Shown here piece after piece: positions 11,467-24,731 of a stretch of DNA of 64,000 nt. Position numbers and translations under genes: made by a program. The stretch is from Rhizophlyctis rosea (lineage: Eukaryota > Chytridiomycota > Chytridiomycetes > Rhizophlyctidales > Rhizophlyctidaceae). The notes under the pieces were generated by a model. That model searched no databases. It was not told the origin of the DNA and saw only the letters and a list, made by a program, of their open reading frames with translations. Location of the stretch: contig JADGJC010000209.1 in assembly GCA_027596075.1 (NCBI GenBank), positions 1 through 64,000 of the forward strand, written 5' to 3'. The first letter of the stretch is position 1. The number at the start of each line of letters is the position of its first letter.

Positions 11467-11766
11467 TATTCCACCTCGAGATATTTGCTGTGTATTGGCT
11501 CAACGTCAGATTTTGTACATGTTTGTGTATCAAAAGAGGTCAATGACGACAATGTGGTTGATAAAAAATGTTTGTCAAATATTCATGCTCCAGACTATAA
11601 AACATTTGATCCCGACGCAACAAATTGAAATCGTGAATACGGCATTTGCTTTACAATATTTGACAACAATATGTTGTCAAAATACAACAACACAAGTTGC
11701 ACGTCTTATCACAATCGAATTGCCTTGCAGCGTTTGCGATTAATACTAGTCACATGGCCGTCACAA
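11467..11766. other. AT-rich convergent 3' region with a perfect hairpin
   Basis: This 300-base gap separates the stops of the IQ gene (plus) and the catalase gene (minus). It is more AT-rich than its surroundings. At 11659-11681 it contains a perfect 10-base inverted repeat, TTTGACAACA and its complement, around a three-base loop. It probably holds the 3' UTRs and polyadenylation signals of both genes. Confidence 0.5.
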
Positions 11767-14452
11767 TCAATTCCCCTTGGCCTTCGTGCCAGTCTTACCC
11801 CACCCACTAACTACAGCATCTACCTTTACAGTGGGATTTTCACCCTCTTCGATCTTCACATCCTTGTCCCACCGAAACCTCTCCCAGAATCGACCCTTAC
11901 GCAAGACCTTCTCAAACACATCCAGCACCTCGCCAGCACCAACACCCGCTCCGCCGGTCACAACTCCATCCTTCTCCTCCACCTTAGCACTCTTCACATC
12001 AATAGACCTCGGCTCAATGACGCGTTGAACAAACTTCACCGCAGAGCCGATGGCGACGATGGGTTTGGCGTGGTTGTATGTCAGACGGACGAAGGTGATG
12101 GGATCTTCGCGATCAGGTTGGGTCGGGTTGGTGGCAGCGTCCGTCCACAGCTTCTTGCCGGCATTGGCGTGTTCTTTGGGCCCGCCGGGAAGGACAATAC
12201 CGTCGTAGAATACGCTGGAGGTGGTTTGTAGGGTTTGGTCGGCGGAAATGGTGCTACCATCGTGGAGGTGGATGTCGCCGAGTTTGGTGGGGTGGATGAT
12301 GTCGACTACCGAGCCCAAATCGACCAACTTCTTCTTGATGCCCTTCACGAAATCGGCGTCCGCGCCCTCGATGACCAAGATCCCAACCTTCTTGCCCTTC
12401 ACATTGGGTTCCGGGAACTCCTCGAAACTAATGCCCTTGGTCTTCTTGCCACTGTTCTCTCCCCTCTTAGGCGGAGCGTCAACGCCAATGCGCTCAGCAA
12501 CGATTTTGGCGTAGGTGTCGTCAATGTGGGAGAGATGGTCAACGAAACGAGCGCGGATGAGGGTGGACTTGACTTTACCAAGTTCGAAGGCAGTGGCGTG
12601 GATGAGAGAGTGGCGCTCCCAGTTCGCAAGAGAATTGTAGAAGAGTTGGCATTGGGAGTAGACTGATGTGTTATCACCATAAAAAGATCAATATTGTGCG
12701 TAAAGTTGAGGAAACAAAGAGCGATATGAACTTACAATCTTTGAAGCTAGGACTTCTGGCCCGAATCACATACCCATCGACTCGCTCAGCAGTAGATACA
12801 AATACCCTCCTACCATCAACCATCTTCTTTCCACCAGCGGGGTCAGCACCACCAGGACGAGTGTGCGGGTAGTAGGCGGCTGGGCCCTTGAAGATGGCCT
12901 GTTGCATGTACCCGTCGCGGTGGTTGTTGTGGACGGGAACGATTGGACGGTTGATGGGGACTTGAAGGAAGTTCTTGCCGTTGAAGCGATTCAATTGGGT
13001 GTCTTGAAAACGAGTAATGTCAATTTCCAATTGTGGATTCGATTTGGAGGTCAAAGAATATCTTACCAATATAGGAGAACAAACGACCTTGCAAGAGTGG
13101 ATCATTGCTGAAATCGATTCCGGGAACGACGTGGCCAAGATGGTATGCTGTTTGTTCGACCTGGAAGAACAATCAGTGCTTGTGCATTTCAGTAAACCAG
13201 CTCCTAGATGGCCCCTACCTCACTGAAGAAGTTATCCGGTGCCCTATCCAACTTCATCTTCCCAACCCACAAAATCGGCACCTTACTCTCCGGAATGATC
13301 TTCGTCGCATCCAACAAATCAAAATCAAACTTAAACTCATCCTTCTCCTCCACAATCTGCAACCCCAACTCCCACTCCGGTCCATTACCCCTCGCAATAT
13401 TATCATACAGATCCCGCCTGTGGAAATCCGAGTCCTTCCCAGCAATGATCTGCGCCTCGTCCCATGCAAGCGAAGCAAGACCTTGGAGAGGGCGCCAGTG
13501 GAACTTTACGAAGCGGGTTTTGGTGGAGTCGGTGACCAGACGGAAGGTGTGGACTCCGAAGCCGGAGACTTTGCGGAAGGATTTGGGGATGCCGCGTGGA
13601 GAAAGGGCCCAGAGGACGGTGTGGAGGGTTTCGGGTGCGAGAGTGACAAAGTCGTAGAAGTTGTCGTGGGCGGTGGCGGCTTGGGGGATTTCGGTGTCTT
13701 GTTCGGGTTTGGCGGCGTGGATCAGGTCCTGTACAGGAAGATCTTGGTTAACAAAGGATGGTCAAAGAAGATGGCAACAACTATGTGCAAATAACGTAGA
13801 ACTTAAACCGAGCAACTCACCAGAAATTTGATAGCATCCTGGACAAAGAAAACAGGAATGTCGTTCCCGACGAGATCGAAGTTGCCATCTCTGGTGAAGA
13901 ACCTTGTGGCAAAACCTCGGACGTCGCGGACGGTGTCGGCGCTGCCGCGGGAACCGAGGACGGTAGAGAAACGCACAAAGGTGGAGGTTTTGAGACCAGC
14001 TTCTGAGAGGAAGTCGGCCGACGTGAGATTGCTGTAATCGCCGTAGGAGGTGAATATGCCATGGGCCCCGGCGCCTCGGGCGTGGACTGTTGATATGCAT
14101 ATGGTAAGTTCTTCACGACAAGTACTTCCTCTAATAATCAAATCCACTCACCAACACGCTCGGGAATCCTCTCGTGATCAAAGTGCACCGTCTTCTCCCG
14201 GAAGTGAAAGTCTTCCAACAAAGTGGGACCTCGGATACCGGCCTTCAAAGAGTTGTCGGTGTCGTTCATGACCACCCCGAACTCGGTGGTGAGCGGTTTG
14301 TGATCATCGTCTCGGCGGTAGGTGTCCAGCTGAGACGCCTTGTCGCGGTATGATTCCTCGAATATCTCGTCATGATCGTTAGCGCGAGACGGTTTGACAG
14401 CTAGGAGGCCGAAGCAGAGTAGAGTGGGGAAGCGAAGAGACCAGAGCTTCAT
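11767..14452 (-). CDS. Secreted large-subunit catalase with C-terminal DJ-1/GATase-like domain
   Basis: Haem catalase that dismutes hydrogen peroxide to water and oxygen. Six exons: 14452-14152, 14086-13821, 13728-13219, 13160-13067, 13002-12736 and 12662-11767, giving 777 residues, typical of clade 2 (large-subunit) catalases. The N-terminus [19 protein letters not shown] is a signal peptide. The catalytic His is in [16 protein letters not shown] and the Asn in [14 protein letters not shown]. The haem-ligand Tyr is in GRLFSYIDTQLNRF. KPEQDTE and [12 protein letters not shown] are also family-typical. From about residue 570 a flavodoxin-like domain follows ([39 protein letters not shown]). 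It aligns with the C-terminal domain of KatE-type enzymes and lacks an obvious nucleophile Cys. The signal peptide indicates export, against external or vacuolar peroxide. Confidence 0.93.
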
Positions 14453-15604
14453 GTTGTTTGTGAGGAGACTTCCGTTTCGATTGGATGTGGGTTGATGGCT
14501 GTCCCTAGAGACAGACCCGGGCCCTTTTATACTTTGAAGTGCACATCGTGTTGAGTCTGTGGGAACTTTCCATCAATTACATCAAAGAATTTCGCATGAG
14601 ATCGGGAACGCCAAGCGTATGACAGTGAGGATTTGCAAGCCTTATTCAACTCGGGACAACGACCCAAGCAATCATAGGTAATAAGTTTTGATAGGTCCTT
14701 TTCATTGGAGACGATGGGAGCGAGAGAAAGGCTGCTGAAGCAGATTGGGCACACGGTATTAGATCTTCACATCCTCACCGTCCCATCATTGGAAGCTCAT
14801 TGGAGGAGTTCGGTATCCTGCACCATGCAAAGTCGGAGCGTTCGGAGCAAAGCGCACATCCAGGCTGGTGTCCTGATCATGATGTGGGGAATGCAAGAGC
14901 AACACGCTGGGGAGGCTGGAGAAGAGGGTGGAAACGTGGGGAACAGCGGGTGAGAAGGGAATGGAGAAAGAAATTGGTGTATATTGGAGGGCTTGGCCTT
15001 TGCGCGAAGTGGAGGACATTATGAAAGAAAGTGTGGGTCCGCACAAAGCGTAGTAAGCGTTTTCCCTTTCTCGTTCAATCCCGCTTGGATTGCCAAAACG
15101 CGACGCGTCGCTGCAATTTACAAAGCATTGATCTATGTGATACAGCATGAAGTGCTTTGAACATTCCTTGAGACTTTTGAGCTGTTGCAAAAGTTCGCAA
15201 AATGGTGGACTAAAATGGCGCAGTCATTTTCGATCATATCTGGCCACATTACCACCACCTAGTCAGGGTCCTTCGTGTCTGTGAAGCCCCAGTCAAGGGC
15301 CCCCGTGGCCTGCCAATTTTTATATAGCGGATCTAGACACAATGGGTAGATAACAGTTTGTTGATTGACCCGTAAGCATACTGCCATTTTGAAAGTTTTG
15401 CAACTACGGGGCTTGCTGCACACAACAAAGACCCAACCATCAACGGGAAAAAGCATGTCCGTAGAGCATAGAATATCAACAATATCTATCTACACAATAT
15501 ACACCATTTATACTGTACATCAGAGATCTCCCTTCACGGCATAATCCTGTAATGCAGAATGCCGCGTGCATATAATGAATCTACCCATCCCATACCCTCT
15601 CCCA
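14453..15604. other. Long intergenic stretch, no gene supported
   Basis: It should contain the catalase promoter (near 14453-14900) and the 3' region of the antiporter gene. Open frames of 80-134 codons occur on both strands but lack family-like sequence, splice logic or targeting signals. Confidence 0.45.
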
Positions 15605-18462
15605 CTAAAGATTAACCGCCCCATGCTTCCTAACAATAACCACACTAGCACCACACTCCCCATCTACCCAACCCCTCAAAGTCCTCTTCTCGTCCACCCC
15701 ACCTTCACGCAAATACCTCTCCCGTCCCACAACAACCAAATCTTTCCTCCCAAACGCCTCCCCAAACCGCTTACTAACAGTCCCCACCGGCTCGTCCGTA
15801 ACAATCTTCTCGATCTCAACATGCGGATGCGCAAGAAGCAAGGCGTTCAAAGCTTCGGAATCAGCATCGGGGTTGGTGTAATCGGCATCAATGGCGGCGC
15901 TGGAAGGTGACTGGTGGTGGTGCTTCACAAGTTCCCCTGCAGAAGCATCAACATCTTCCACCGATTGATTGTTGGGAAGCAGGTCGACAGCCACCGAGGA
16001 GTTCCTCGCCAAGGTGGACTGCATGTGCAACACCTTCACCGCCAACCCTGCGTGCGCCGCCAAATAACCCACAACCTTCAACGCCTCGCGATCGTCCCCG
16101 CCACCAAAGAACGGCACGAAGATGCTCTGGTTCTTGCCCGGCACAGTCCCAAGATTGATCTCGTCCTCCTGATTGGATGAGACGCCGAAGCCGCGGTCGA
16201 TGAAGACGGCGATGGTGCAGGGTGCTTGGGCGATGACGTTTTCGATGAGGCGAGTGCGCTGGTCGTCTGGGTGGGTGTTGGAGGATTCGGTGGAGGATTC
16301 GTCGTGTGGGGAGAGAGGGAGGACGATCAGGTTTACGCCGGTGTCTAGGGCGCTGTTGACGATGTTTTCGGGGAAGTCGTCCTATGTGGTTTGGAATGCA
16401 CCGAGTAAATCTCAGCTCGGGTCTGAAGTTTGGTTGTTTGAGAAATACTCATACATACCACATTGGCAACAGCAACCAAGGACCTGATCCCAACATGGTT
16501 GAGCTGACCAAATGTCCGGAAAACGCTGATGACTGGGTCCGCACGAAGAGTTTCCGAGGCATCAGTTGCCATCAACACTGTCGATGTACGTTCGGACAAG
16601 GGAATCAACCGAAGAGCATGGACTTGTATGGGTCGGGATTGCTGTTGGATCATTTGCGTGATGGCCATCATGGCGGGCACCGATTGCATGGAAGGAAGGC
16701 AAATGAGCATATTCAAGTCGCGCGTACTGGACTTGAGCTCTTCGTGAACTTCGGACCCGTTCAATGATGTGGCGACAGCGGCTCGGTGGCCCTTCTTCTT
16801 GTAGCTGTGATAGAGGATGGCAATCAATGGCGTCGTCATGAAGGTTGTGACCAATGCCATGATGACGAGAATGCTGTAAACTTTGGCGTTGATGATGCCG
16901 GCAGAATATCCGAAGTCCAGAACGATCATTTCGACCAGTCTGATGGAACGGAATCAGTATGAATGCCAATGTACAAATCATTTGAAAAATGCGGTACACC
17001 TACCCCTTTGTATTCATAAGGATACCAACAGTGAGCGATTCACGCCAGTTGAGGCCAGTAACATGAGCTGCCGCACCACAACCAATGACCTTCCCAGCAG
17101 TGGCGAGCACAATGACCAAAATTACGATCCCCCAGGATGTTCCGTCACTGAATTTGCAGTTAAATTACAGTGAAAATTCCAAAGGTGCAAGACGTGGCCT
17201 TACTTCAAGAGATCAAGACGTGTCTGAATCCCAGTAATCGCAAAATACTAAAATTGCAATATGAGCGAACGTTTCATTACGATCACTATCAGCCAAATTA
17301 GACCCACCAAGGGAAGCAAGAGGAACACCACAGTATCTTCCATCTTCTCGGTGAGCTTGATGGCATATCCATGGTCATGGGGCGTGATCAACCCAACAAG
17401 AAATGCGCCGAAAATAGCATGGGTACCGATCGATTGCGTAAACCACGACGACAGCAGAATGAGAGCGAACGTTGTGAAAACCGCATATTGTGAAACCGTA
17501 TGACTGTAAGCTCCGCGATTGACGAGACGGACCACGGCCGGACGAACAAAGAACCACATGACAAGGGTAAAGGCGCAAACTGCTAAGAAGATGTACAAGG
17601 CCTTCACTGCAGGAATGAAGTAGATATTAGGCAAAAGACTATTATGGCCATGTCCGTAGCGAAATACGTACGATATGTTGCAGTATTGTGAATCAAAGCG
17701 ATCACAAACGCCAAAAATGTCCAAACGATTGCGTCATCAGCGGATGAGGATGCCATCGCAACTTTTCCCACACGTGTATTCAACAACCGTTGCTCCGTAA
17801 GGATACGATGAAGGACGGGGAATGCCGTAATACCGAGAGTAAGTCCGATGAAAACAAGAAAACTGGTATACGGCACGGCAGGATCTCCATAGTAATCATA
17901 CAGAAGCCGAGAAATGCCGAACCCCGCGCAGATGGAGACGATGATGCCTGAGAGGGTAATGGAGAAACTTTGCACATTACTCTTCTCGAGGCTGCGAGGA
18001 TCTAGCTCGAGGCCGACCTGTAACCGGCAGGATTAAACAATGTAACAAAGCATCACGAGCGATAATGCCAATACCAACCATGAAAACGAACAAGACAAGT
18101 CCAAATGACGCGACTTGCTTGAGCTGTGTGGTGCCAGCTGTGGGAAAGATCGCGCTCATATACTGGCTGCTTTGACCGAGGACCGTCGGACCTAAAATGA
18201 TGCCTCCAACTACCTCTGCTATGAATCGCGGCTGTCTGAAATAGCTGAGGACAGCGGATAGCAACCTTGTTAGGGCCAAAATCAAAATAAGTTGGACGAG
18301 GAATAGTGCAAGCGGATCACGGATGGGGTTATAGCCGGACATGATGGATGTCGATTCGACAGATCCAGATCCAGAGGATCCCGCTGCGTATGTCCCCGTT
18401 GCGGCTGCAAGAAGGCCAAGAGTTGCCGTTCCCAGGGTGGTTCGGAGACGTGAAGCCGACAT
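15605..18462 (-). CDS. Monovalent cation/proton antiporter, CPA2 family (Kha1-like)
   Basis: Multi-pass exchanger, most likely K+(Na+)/H+ in an endomembrane such as the Golgi, by analogy with yeast Kha1. Seven exons: 18462-18079, 18017-17672, 17606-17308, 17247-17204, 17147-17004, 16939-16459 and 16381-15605, giving 824 residues. After a short Gly/Ser-rich N-terminus about 12 membrane helices run to residue about 450. They include PRFIAEVVGGIILGP, GLVLFVFMVGLELDP and SSSADDAIVWTFLAF (the DD pair expected in the ion-exchange core), then SIGTHAIFGAFLVGLITP. The C-terminal half is soluble and resembles duplicated universal-stress-like modules, with LNMLICLPSMQSVPAM and PCTIAVFIDRGFG, as in fungal Kha1 proteins. 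Subcellular location cannot be read from the sequence. Confidence 0.9.
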
Positions 18463-19479
18463 GTTTGCGGACAGTTGAAATGCACTTGGAGGGAAGGAAG
18501 AATGAAAAATACTGGATGGTTGAGCGCGCCGCTACTACGGTTGCTAAATGATTTTTCCACAAGCAAGTAGATCGTTCCAAGATTCAAAATCCCAACTTGT
18601 CTGCCTCACTTCCCCTTTCACCAACTTCGCTGCTCACTGTGCCAAGGAAAGGATGAAACAAAAATATCAGGAAACTTTAACTACGAGAAAGTGAGAGAAG
18701 CGGTGGAGACAGGAAATCGACGAGAGGGTTACGGCATGAGGCAGCTTCTGGTGTACGTCATGGGTAAAGGGGTTTGGTAATGGAGATGAGAAAATGCAAG
18801 CAGCAAACCTGCAGCAAACAGCGCTGTGAAATTTGGGAGCGAGGTCGCGCAACCGGCCCCACGGCGCCACCACTTGCCGCAGGCGGCAGACCTGATGATG
18901 ACCCGATCCTTTGTGTGTGGCGTAGCTTGCGGGCACTGTGGGCACTGGGCAGACAAGGTTTGAAACGTGTGAACACACGAACGCCACCCTCAACTACCCT
19001 CCGAAATTCGAATAACAATTTAAAAAAAGTAACGAAAAACTCAACACTACCTAGTACCTAGCGATACCGGGTACTTGGTGAGGGCACTGAGGAATAATAC
19101 CCATGGTAATCAGGACTTTGTCACTTCCGTTTTGAAGAACCGGCTTTGTGGTTGCTATACAATCAGTCACTTGAGCCAATCGTCGCTTCCGTGGGGGTAA
19201 GGGATGTTTCATCAATCGGTCGTGCCATCACAACCCATCAGCCATGTTTATCCCGTCCAAATTGCCGACGCTGTGAAACTCTCTCGAACCCCGTCATCTA
19301 GTTCGGCTCGTCTTAATCGAACCGCACATCGAAATACGCAGGAAGCCGCCATCACTTTGACCAAATACCAATGCCTTCTCGGCAAACAAACCACATAATC
19401 CTTCCGACCGTGCCAGCGGTGTCTTTTCATTCAAAGGGCAGATACTTGATGGTAAGACATTTAAGCATATCCTCATCTA
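18463..19479. other. Intergenic stretch, nothing recognised
   Basis: Holds the antiporter promoter and the 3' flank of the kelch gene. No coding frame, RNA gene or repeat is supported. Confidence 0.45.
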
Positions 19480-21465
19480 TCAGGCATGCTCCTTTGCATC
19501 ATCAGGGTGCCACTTGAACCTTTCCGGCTTGGAATCCACCTTCTCCCACAAAACGCGTTTCCCGCGCCGACGCCTTCCATATACCACCAATCCGCCAACT
19601 ATCAAGAGAACCACTATTAAGTATCCCAGCACACCGCCCGCGACTGCCGGTCCGCTTCCGTGGCCTCCTGTCCTTCCCACTCCAATAAAGGGGAACTCGC
19701 TGGACGATGAGGACGAGGAGGAGACTTGTGTGTTGGAATCTTGATATGGTCGCGATGGTTTGCCTTGCTGGAAGAAGGGCACTAGGAATCCGAAGGTTGA
19801 GTCAATGAAACAATCAGAGTAGCAAAGATCTAATATATCACCATCACCACCTACCATCACCGTAATCAAACGTCACATTCGCAATTCCGGTCCCATTCCT
19901 ACGCAGTTCGGCGGATGACACCCAATATAGCCGATTCCAATCAAAGAAATAAAAATTGGGATCCACCGCGTCCGTGATGTTCGGATGGCCGAAACCCCCA
20001 TGGAGCACCGAGTAGTTTCCCACTGTCACCATCTGCGAATAAGCCTTCGGTCCCGGCGCCCACGGCAAACCCCTATCATAATGATTGAACGACCCCCACC
20101 GCCCAACACTCGCCAGGAGAACATGGTACCACTCAGACACATATGGTATTCCGACGGCGCTGAGCGTACAAGAGATACAATTTCCGGTCCCACCATACAC
20201 CAGCATGGTTTGCGTCCCTGCATGATAGGTGTATGCCCGGCCGCGGTACCAGCCTCCTTGCGAAAGAATATCTTCATTATCGATAAACCCCATCATATTG
20301 ATCACCGTGTCGTTTGCTTTCGAGTCAACGGAACTGGACAAAAGGTCGATAATTTCCCCACCAGCGGTATCGAGGACGAAGCCTTCAATTTGGGTAATAT
20401 GGTAGTTGCTCGCGGCGAAGAAGGCGCTTTCGTAAGGTATGATCGTGCGGGTGCGATAATAGTTCAAAGTGATGTTCACGAATTGAAGCGGTTGCGTTGT
20501 TAGCGGGAACACCAATGCTTCCGATACTGCAGTTTTCGTTTTCGTGGAGTTGGACGTGGCATATCCTGTAATTTGCGGATGAGTCGGTGTGGCTGCAGCC
20601 TACCATAGTCGTGAAGCCTGTACTCTACCTCCCAACAAATAGAAGCGGCTTTGTACAATGGCTGCTGATGCGTATGCTCTGGGGCGAAGTTGTGGGAACG
20701 TTGTGGCAGTCCATTGCATGCTATCAAGGTTCAGAGAGGAGAATTGCTATAACCATCGTCAGAAACTTGGGACATCTTTTCACGCAACCCCCTCCATTCT
20801 CCACCCACTGCCCCTCTTCCCGTTCGCACAGACATCTTACATTGGTATAAGTCTGGCCACCATCAGCCGTACTCGTAGTACCACCAAAACAGTGAATGGT
20901 ATTTGTTTGAGAGTCGTACGCGCATGCCGCGGCGCTCAGCGTCAGAGGATTGATTGCACCGCTCACTGTGGGAGGAGTCACAGGAACAGAGGAGACAGTG
21001 AGAGCTCCATCGTATTTGAGGATGGTTATGGATGACGCGATTTGCGATGCGGCGGTGTTGTTGCTCCCTGTCCACCAATCGTCAATGAATACAGAAGTCT
21101 TCTTTTGCCTTCCTTTCTCTTGTGATATTTGACATTCCATGCAATAATCTACCTGTCAAAGATGTTTTGCCTCCCAAAACCACAATGCCGATCTTCGTCG
21201 CTAGCATTGAATGCTGCAAACGCCCAAAGTCGGCCGTGACATTTGTGCCAACCGAAGGGGCAACCGGCACAAATGGTTGTGTAATTGGTCTTGGGGAGGG
21301 ACTGGGACTGGAGCTCGGGGGAATCAAATCAAATGGGGATGTTGTTGTTGTCGTGGAAGAAGAAGCGGTAGTCGTTGATGACGTTTGGGCGTGAACATGT
21401 ATCGGCATACATGTCGCAAGAAGCAGACACGACAGAACGAAGATGGACTGCCCACATACGTTCAT
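19480..21465 (-). CDS. Type I membrane protein with kelch-type ectodomain
   Basis: Five exons: 21465-21153, 21118-20809, 20720-20629, 20565-19855 and 19781-19480, giving 575 residues with an exact frame. A signal peptide (residues 1-26, ending HVHAQ) is followed by a Ser/Thr/Pro linker. The ectodomain has kelch/galactose-oxidase-like blades: TIHCFGGTTSTADGGQTY, RPRAYASAAIVQSRFYLLGG, TMLVYGGTGNCISC and YSVLHGGFGH. A Ser-rich stalk and one membrane segment near the C-terminus (AVAGGVLGYLIVVLLIVGG) precede a basic RRRRGKR stop-transfer and a tail of about 40 residues. N-glycosylation sequons are frequent. An in-frame ATG 10 codons upstream (21495) is possible, but the chosen Met gives a cleaner signal peptide. 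Exons 2 and 3 are less certain. A cell-surface binding or adhesion role is inferred. Confidence 0.75.
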
Positions 21466-22153
21466 CTTCGTCTTTATGATTGGAAAGGATATCATTTCCT
21501 GGGGGAAATGCGGTCTGCAAGAAAGCAAGACATCCAGTTCAGATTATCCAAATTTGGGCCGGTCAAAGAAACGCCAATGGTGCTCGAGAATTTCATGTTG
21601 AGAAACTCCGATGGTGAGAGGGTTTGGTGATCTGGGTAAAAGCTTCAGACTATTGGTGTCGGGTTTAGTGCAGATTTCCTCGATGATTTTGAACACAGGG
21701 GTTGCACGTTGACGGCATTCCAACAGGGGCGCAGCCAGATTGAGTTGGTGGCACATTGCAGAGTGATGACTGTGCCAGCTTCGTGGTCGGCACAATGTTT
21801 TGGCCCTGATCACAACGGCCAGTAAGCCTGTGGAGGTACTTCGGTGGAGCTGCACCTTGCACAAAAACAGCAAAAATTAGGAGGAAAATGGAAAGAGTGC
21901 ATTGTTGCCCCGGTGGTCTGACGGGCATAAAGACACACATTCCCGATGTTCATGAGTTCCCAATCTTAGGTAAGTTGGTGCGCTTGCACACCAGTCAAAG
22001 TCGCGAGCGAGATGGAAGTTCACCAGTTCACCGCCCTTTCCCTCCAAAATTTTCCAAATTGTTCACCGCTTCCGAGGAATATTTCTGCATCTTGCAGTAT
22101 ACGTTGGCTGATCTTGATTCTAAGTCACATCTATCCATCAGCACGCCTGCATC
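21466..22153. other. Divergent promoter region between two membrane-protein genes
   Basis: Separates the kelch gene (minus) from the large glycoprotein gene (plus). A 5' non-coding exon is possible. I see no coding sequence that I would defend. Confidence 0.4.
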
Positions 22154-24731
22154 ATGGCGGTCTTGGCTTTCCCGACGCTGTCAACGGGTAAGTAGTTTGG
22201 AAGCTGACTCGAATCGAACGAGCTCGCTTATCGAACCGCTGACGGGCATAGGTGTACTTGCTGCGCTTGTTGCACTGCTTTGTGCCGCAACCATCATAAT
22301 TCTCAACATCGTGGTTGTGGTTTCTCAACTCATTCTCTTCGGTCGGAGACGATCTGCGTTGGAATGGAACGCCCTCGCAGCCGCAATTCACAAGAGTCCT
22401 TTGTCAATGCTTATGGCAGGGGCAAGTCCCATTGCAGTTGCCAGGCATTCAGAGCACAGATCACGTCCCGTACGCGGGTTGATGATCTTACTCGGTAAGC
22501 GATCGCATTGATGCTGGCAGCGACTGAAATGACACCCTTAATCAAGTTTGAGCTGGCATACTGACTCCGGCATTACGTTTGCAGGAGTCCTTCTCATTTT
22601 CTCCACGGCGCTGGCGCCGATTGCGCAATTGGGACTTGAACCGTGCGATTACTCTGTGACTGAGGAGATGGACCTCAGTACCAACTTCACCACCCGCCCC
22701 ATCATTAGTTCGGCCATGAACTTCCAAGATTCGACTTGGACCGTCAAACAAGCTCGTCCCGCGTGCACTATGTGTCCAGGCCGCAACCACACTATTCTGG
22801 ACTACGTTGACCGTGATTACTGGAACCGTACGGCTCCGCTCCTTGGTCCTGTTCACCTCCGCTACCTAGATCATCTTTACACCCTCCATAACGGAAGCGC
22901 TCTCAACGACGAAACATACTTGGTCTATTCCGGCGTTAAGGAGATAGTTGAGCACAAGCCATCCGATGGAGGTTACGACTACATCAATGGCATGGCCATA
23001 TCCCGTGCTGAAGGCTGGATCTCACTTGAACCCTTGCCCATCCCTGACGTTGAAAATCTTCCCGCCGGAGAAACGCAGGACATTACGCAGGACACGTTGG
23101 TTCTCGGCACTGATGCAAAATGCCTTGACACGGGGATGCGGATCAAAGTGGTTGGGACCAACAAAATCGATAGGGTTACGAGTAGTCCCGTCACGCTCGA
23201 TAGCCTGTCAATCGATCTGAAAGAAGAAACCTTATATTTCCGTCCTGAACTCGCGCAATTCAACCTCTCCCTCACCGACGCCGATTTTCAATACAGTCCG
23301 GAGGATAATAGCATACCCTGGGGCGAACCCACTGCAGACTGGAAAATCAACATCACCAAGCGTGCAGAGCATCAAGCCTTTGCCGCAGTCCTCTACGCAT
23401 CCCAACTTTACAACATCACTACCCCATCACTGAAGGCCTGGGATGGCCCCGTGCTCCGGGGAGGCGCCTCACTCATCCTCAACAGCAGCACCACAACCTT
23501 GTATACCCATAAGGAGTTTGTGGTTGAAGCAATGAATCCCGCCATATTCAACGTCGGCAGCCGTCGTCCCGATATCAACCTTATGACCTACCACGAAATT
23601 TGTCAAGGCTACCCGAACGGCAACCATTTCAGATACAACCAGACGTATCCCGGCATCGCCTGCCAGCTCATCATCCTGCCCATCCCGCGAAAAGCCATGT
23701 CTGGAACCCATAAGGTCATGTCATGCGCCATGGCACCTTACGTCCAGGAACGTCGGATCACCGCCATTCTCCAACGAGGCAACGTGTCGTATGAATCAGT
23801 TCCCACAAATCGACCCCTCATCCGCTGGTCGGAAAACTACGTCACCGTGGGCGACAGTCTGTGGGGCGTTCAGCGTACGGGGTTAGGCTATGACAATCTC
23901 GACATCCCAGACTGGGTCAAATACGTCACCGGACCGAAAGCCTACACACTACCAATTTCAGCTCTTGACATTCTGGAGGCCGAGACCACCTTCGAAATCA
24001 AAGACGGGCAAACCACGGGTATTGCTTTAGCGGTAGCACAGTTCATGATGGGGGCCGGTTCTTTCTTGACATCTTCTGAGACGTTACCGTTATGGGAATT
24101 AGGTGGGGGCACGAATCGGTACTTGCAGAATATGTGGAGATCGATCAATAATGTGTCTCTGCACACTCCGGAGGGGTACGATTACGCTGGGCGGGAGTTG
24201 ATGGAGCCGGAACAGATCATGAAGCAGCATTGGGTAGAAAATATGATCAACTTGGTGACTTTAGATCCTAGCTTGGTGGCGAATAATGGGACTGTCAGGG
24301 GTTTGGGAGAACGCACACGAAAGGTTCCTTGTTTCCGTTTGGAATTCGCAACTCAGGTTTTGATTGTGCTCTTGATTTCCACTGTGGTTCTCTTTGTGGT
24401 TATTGGGCGGTGGGCGACGGATGTGGCGGTACGGGATGATGGCGATGGATCTGGCGATGAGGAAGGGAATGATAAGGGCGATGTGTCATTGGGGGCTTTC
24501 TTGCGGATGCCGCATTATGTGGAACTCGGAAGGGCGGTAGTGGCGGGTGTAAAGGGTCGAGCAACGGTTGATCCCGATGGGAACTGGAGCCGTGAGGAGG
24601 GGAAGCGAATGTTGGTGCTGCGGAAGGATGACGCGCCTGGGGAGAATGCTGGTAGGGAGGCATCAGTGGGTTTGGACGTGCCTTCGGTTGTTGTACATAC
24701 ACATGCGAAGGATAGTAGGAAAGATATTTGA
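22154..24731 (+). CDS. Large multi-sequon membrane glycoprotein of unknown family
   Basis: Three exons: 22154-22187, 22252-22494 and 22585-24731, giving 807 residues in frame. Residues about 12-42 form a hydrophobic segment (VLAALVALLCAATIIILNIV), and residues about 85-108 a second one (GLMILLGVLLIFSTALAPIA). A luminal or extracellular region of about 570 residues follows. It has many N-x-S/T sequons (NFT, NHT, NRT, NGS, NLS, NIT, NQT, NVS) and scattered Cys pairs such as CTMCPGRNH. A third membrane helix lies at about 683-702 (VLIVLLISTVVLFVVIGRWA), and the cytosolic tail is acidic then basic. I know of similar fungal surface proteins without assigned function but cannot name a family. The position next to two other membrane-anchored genes suggests a surface role. 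Confidence 0.75.

Noticed and set aside
14786..15190. 134-codon minus-strand frame between catalase and antiporter
   Set aside because: No family resemblance, no targeting signal and no splice partners; probably chance.
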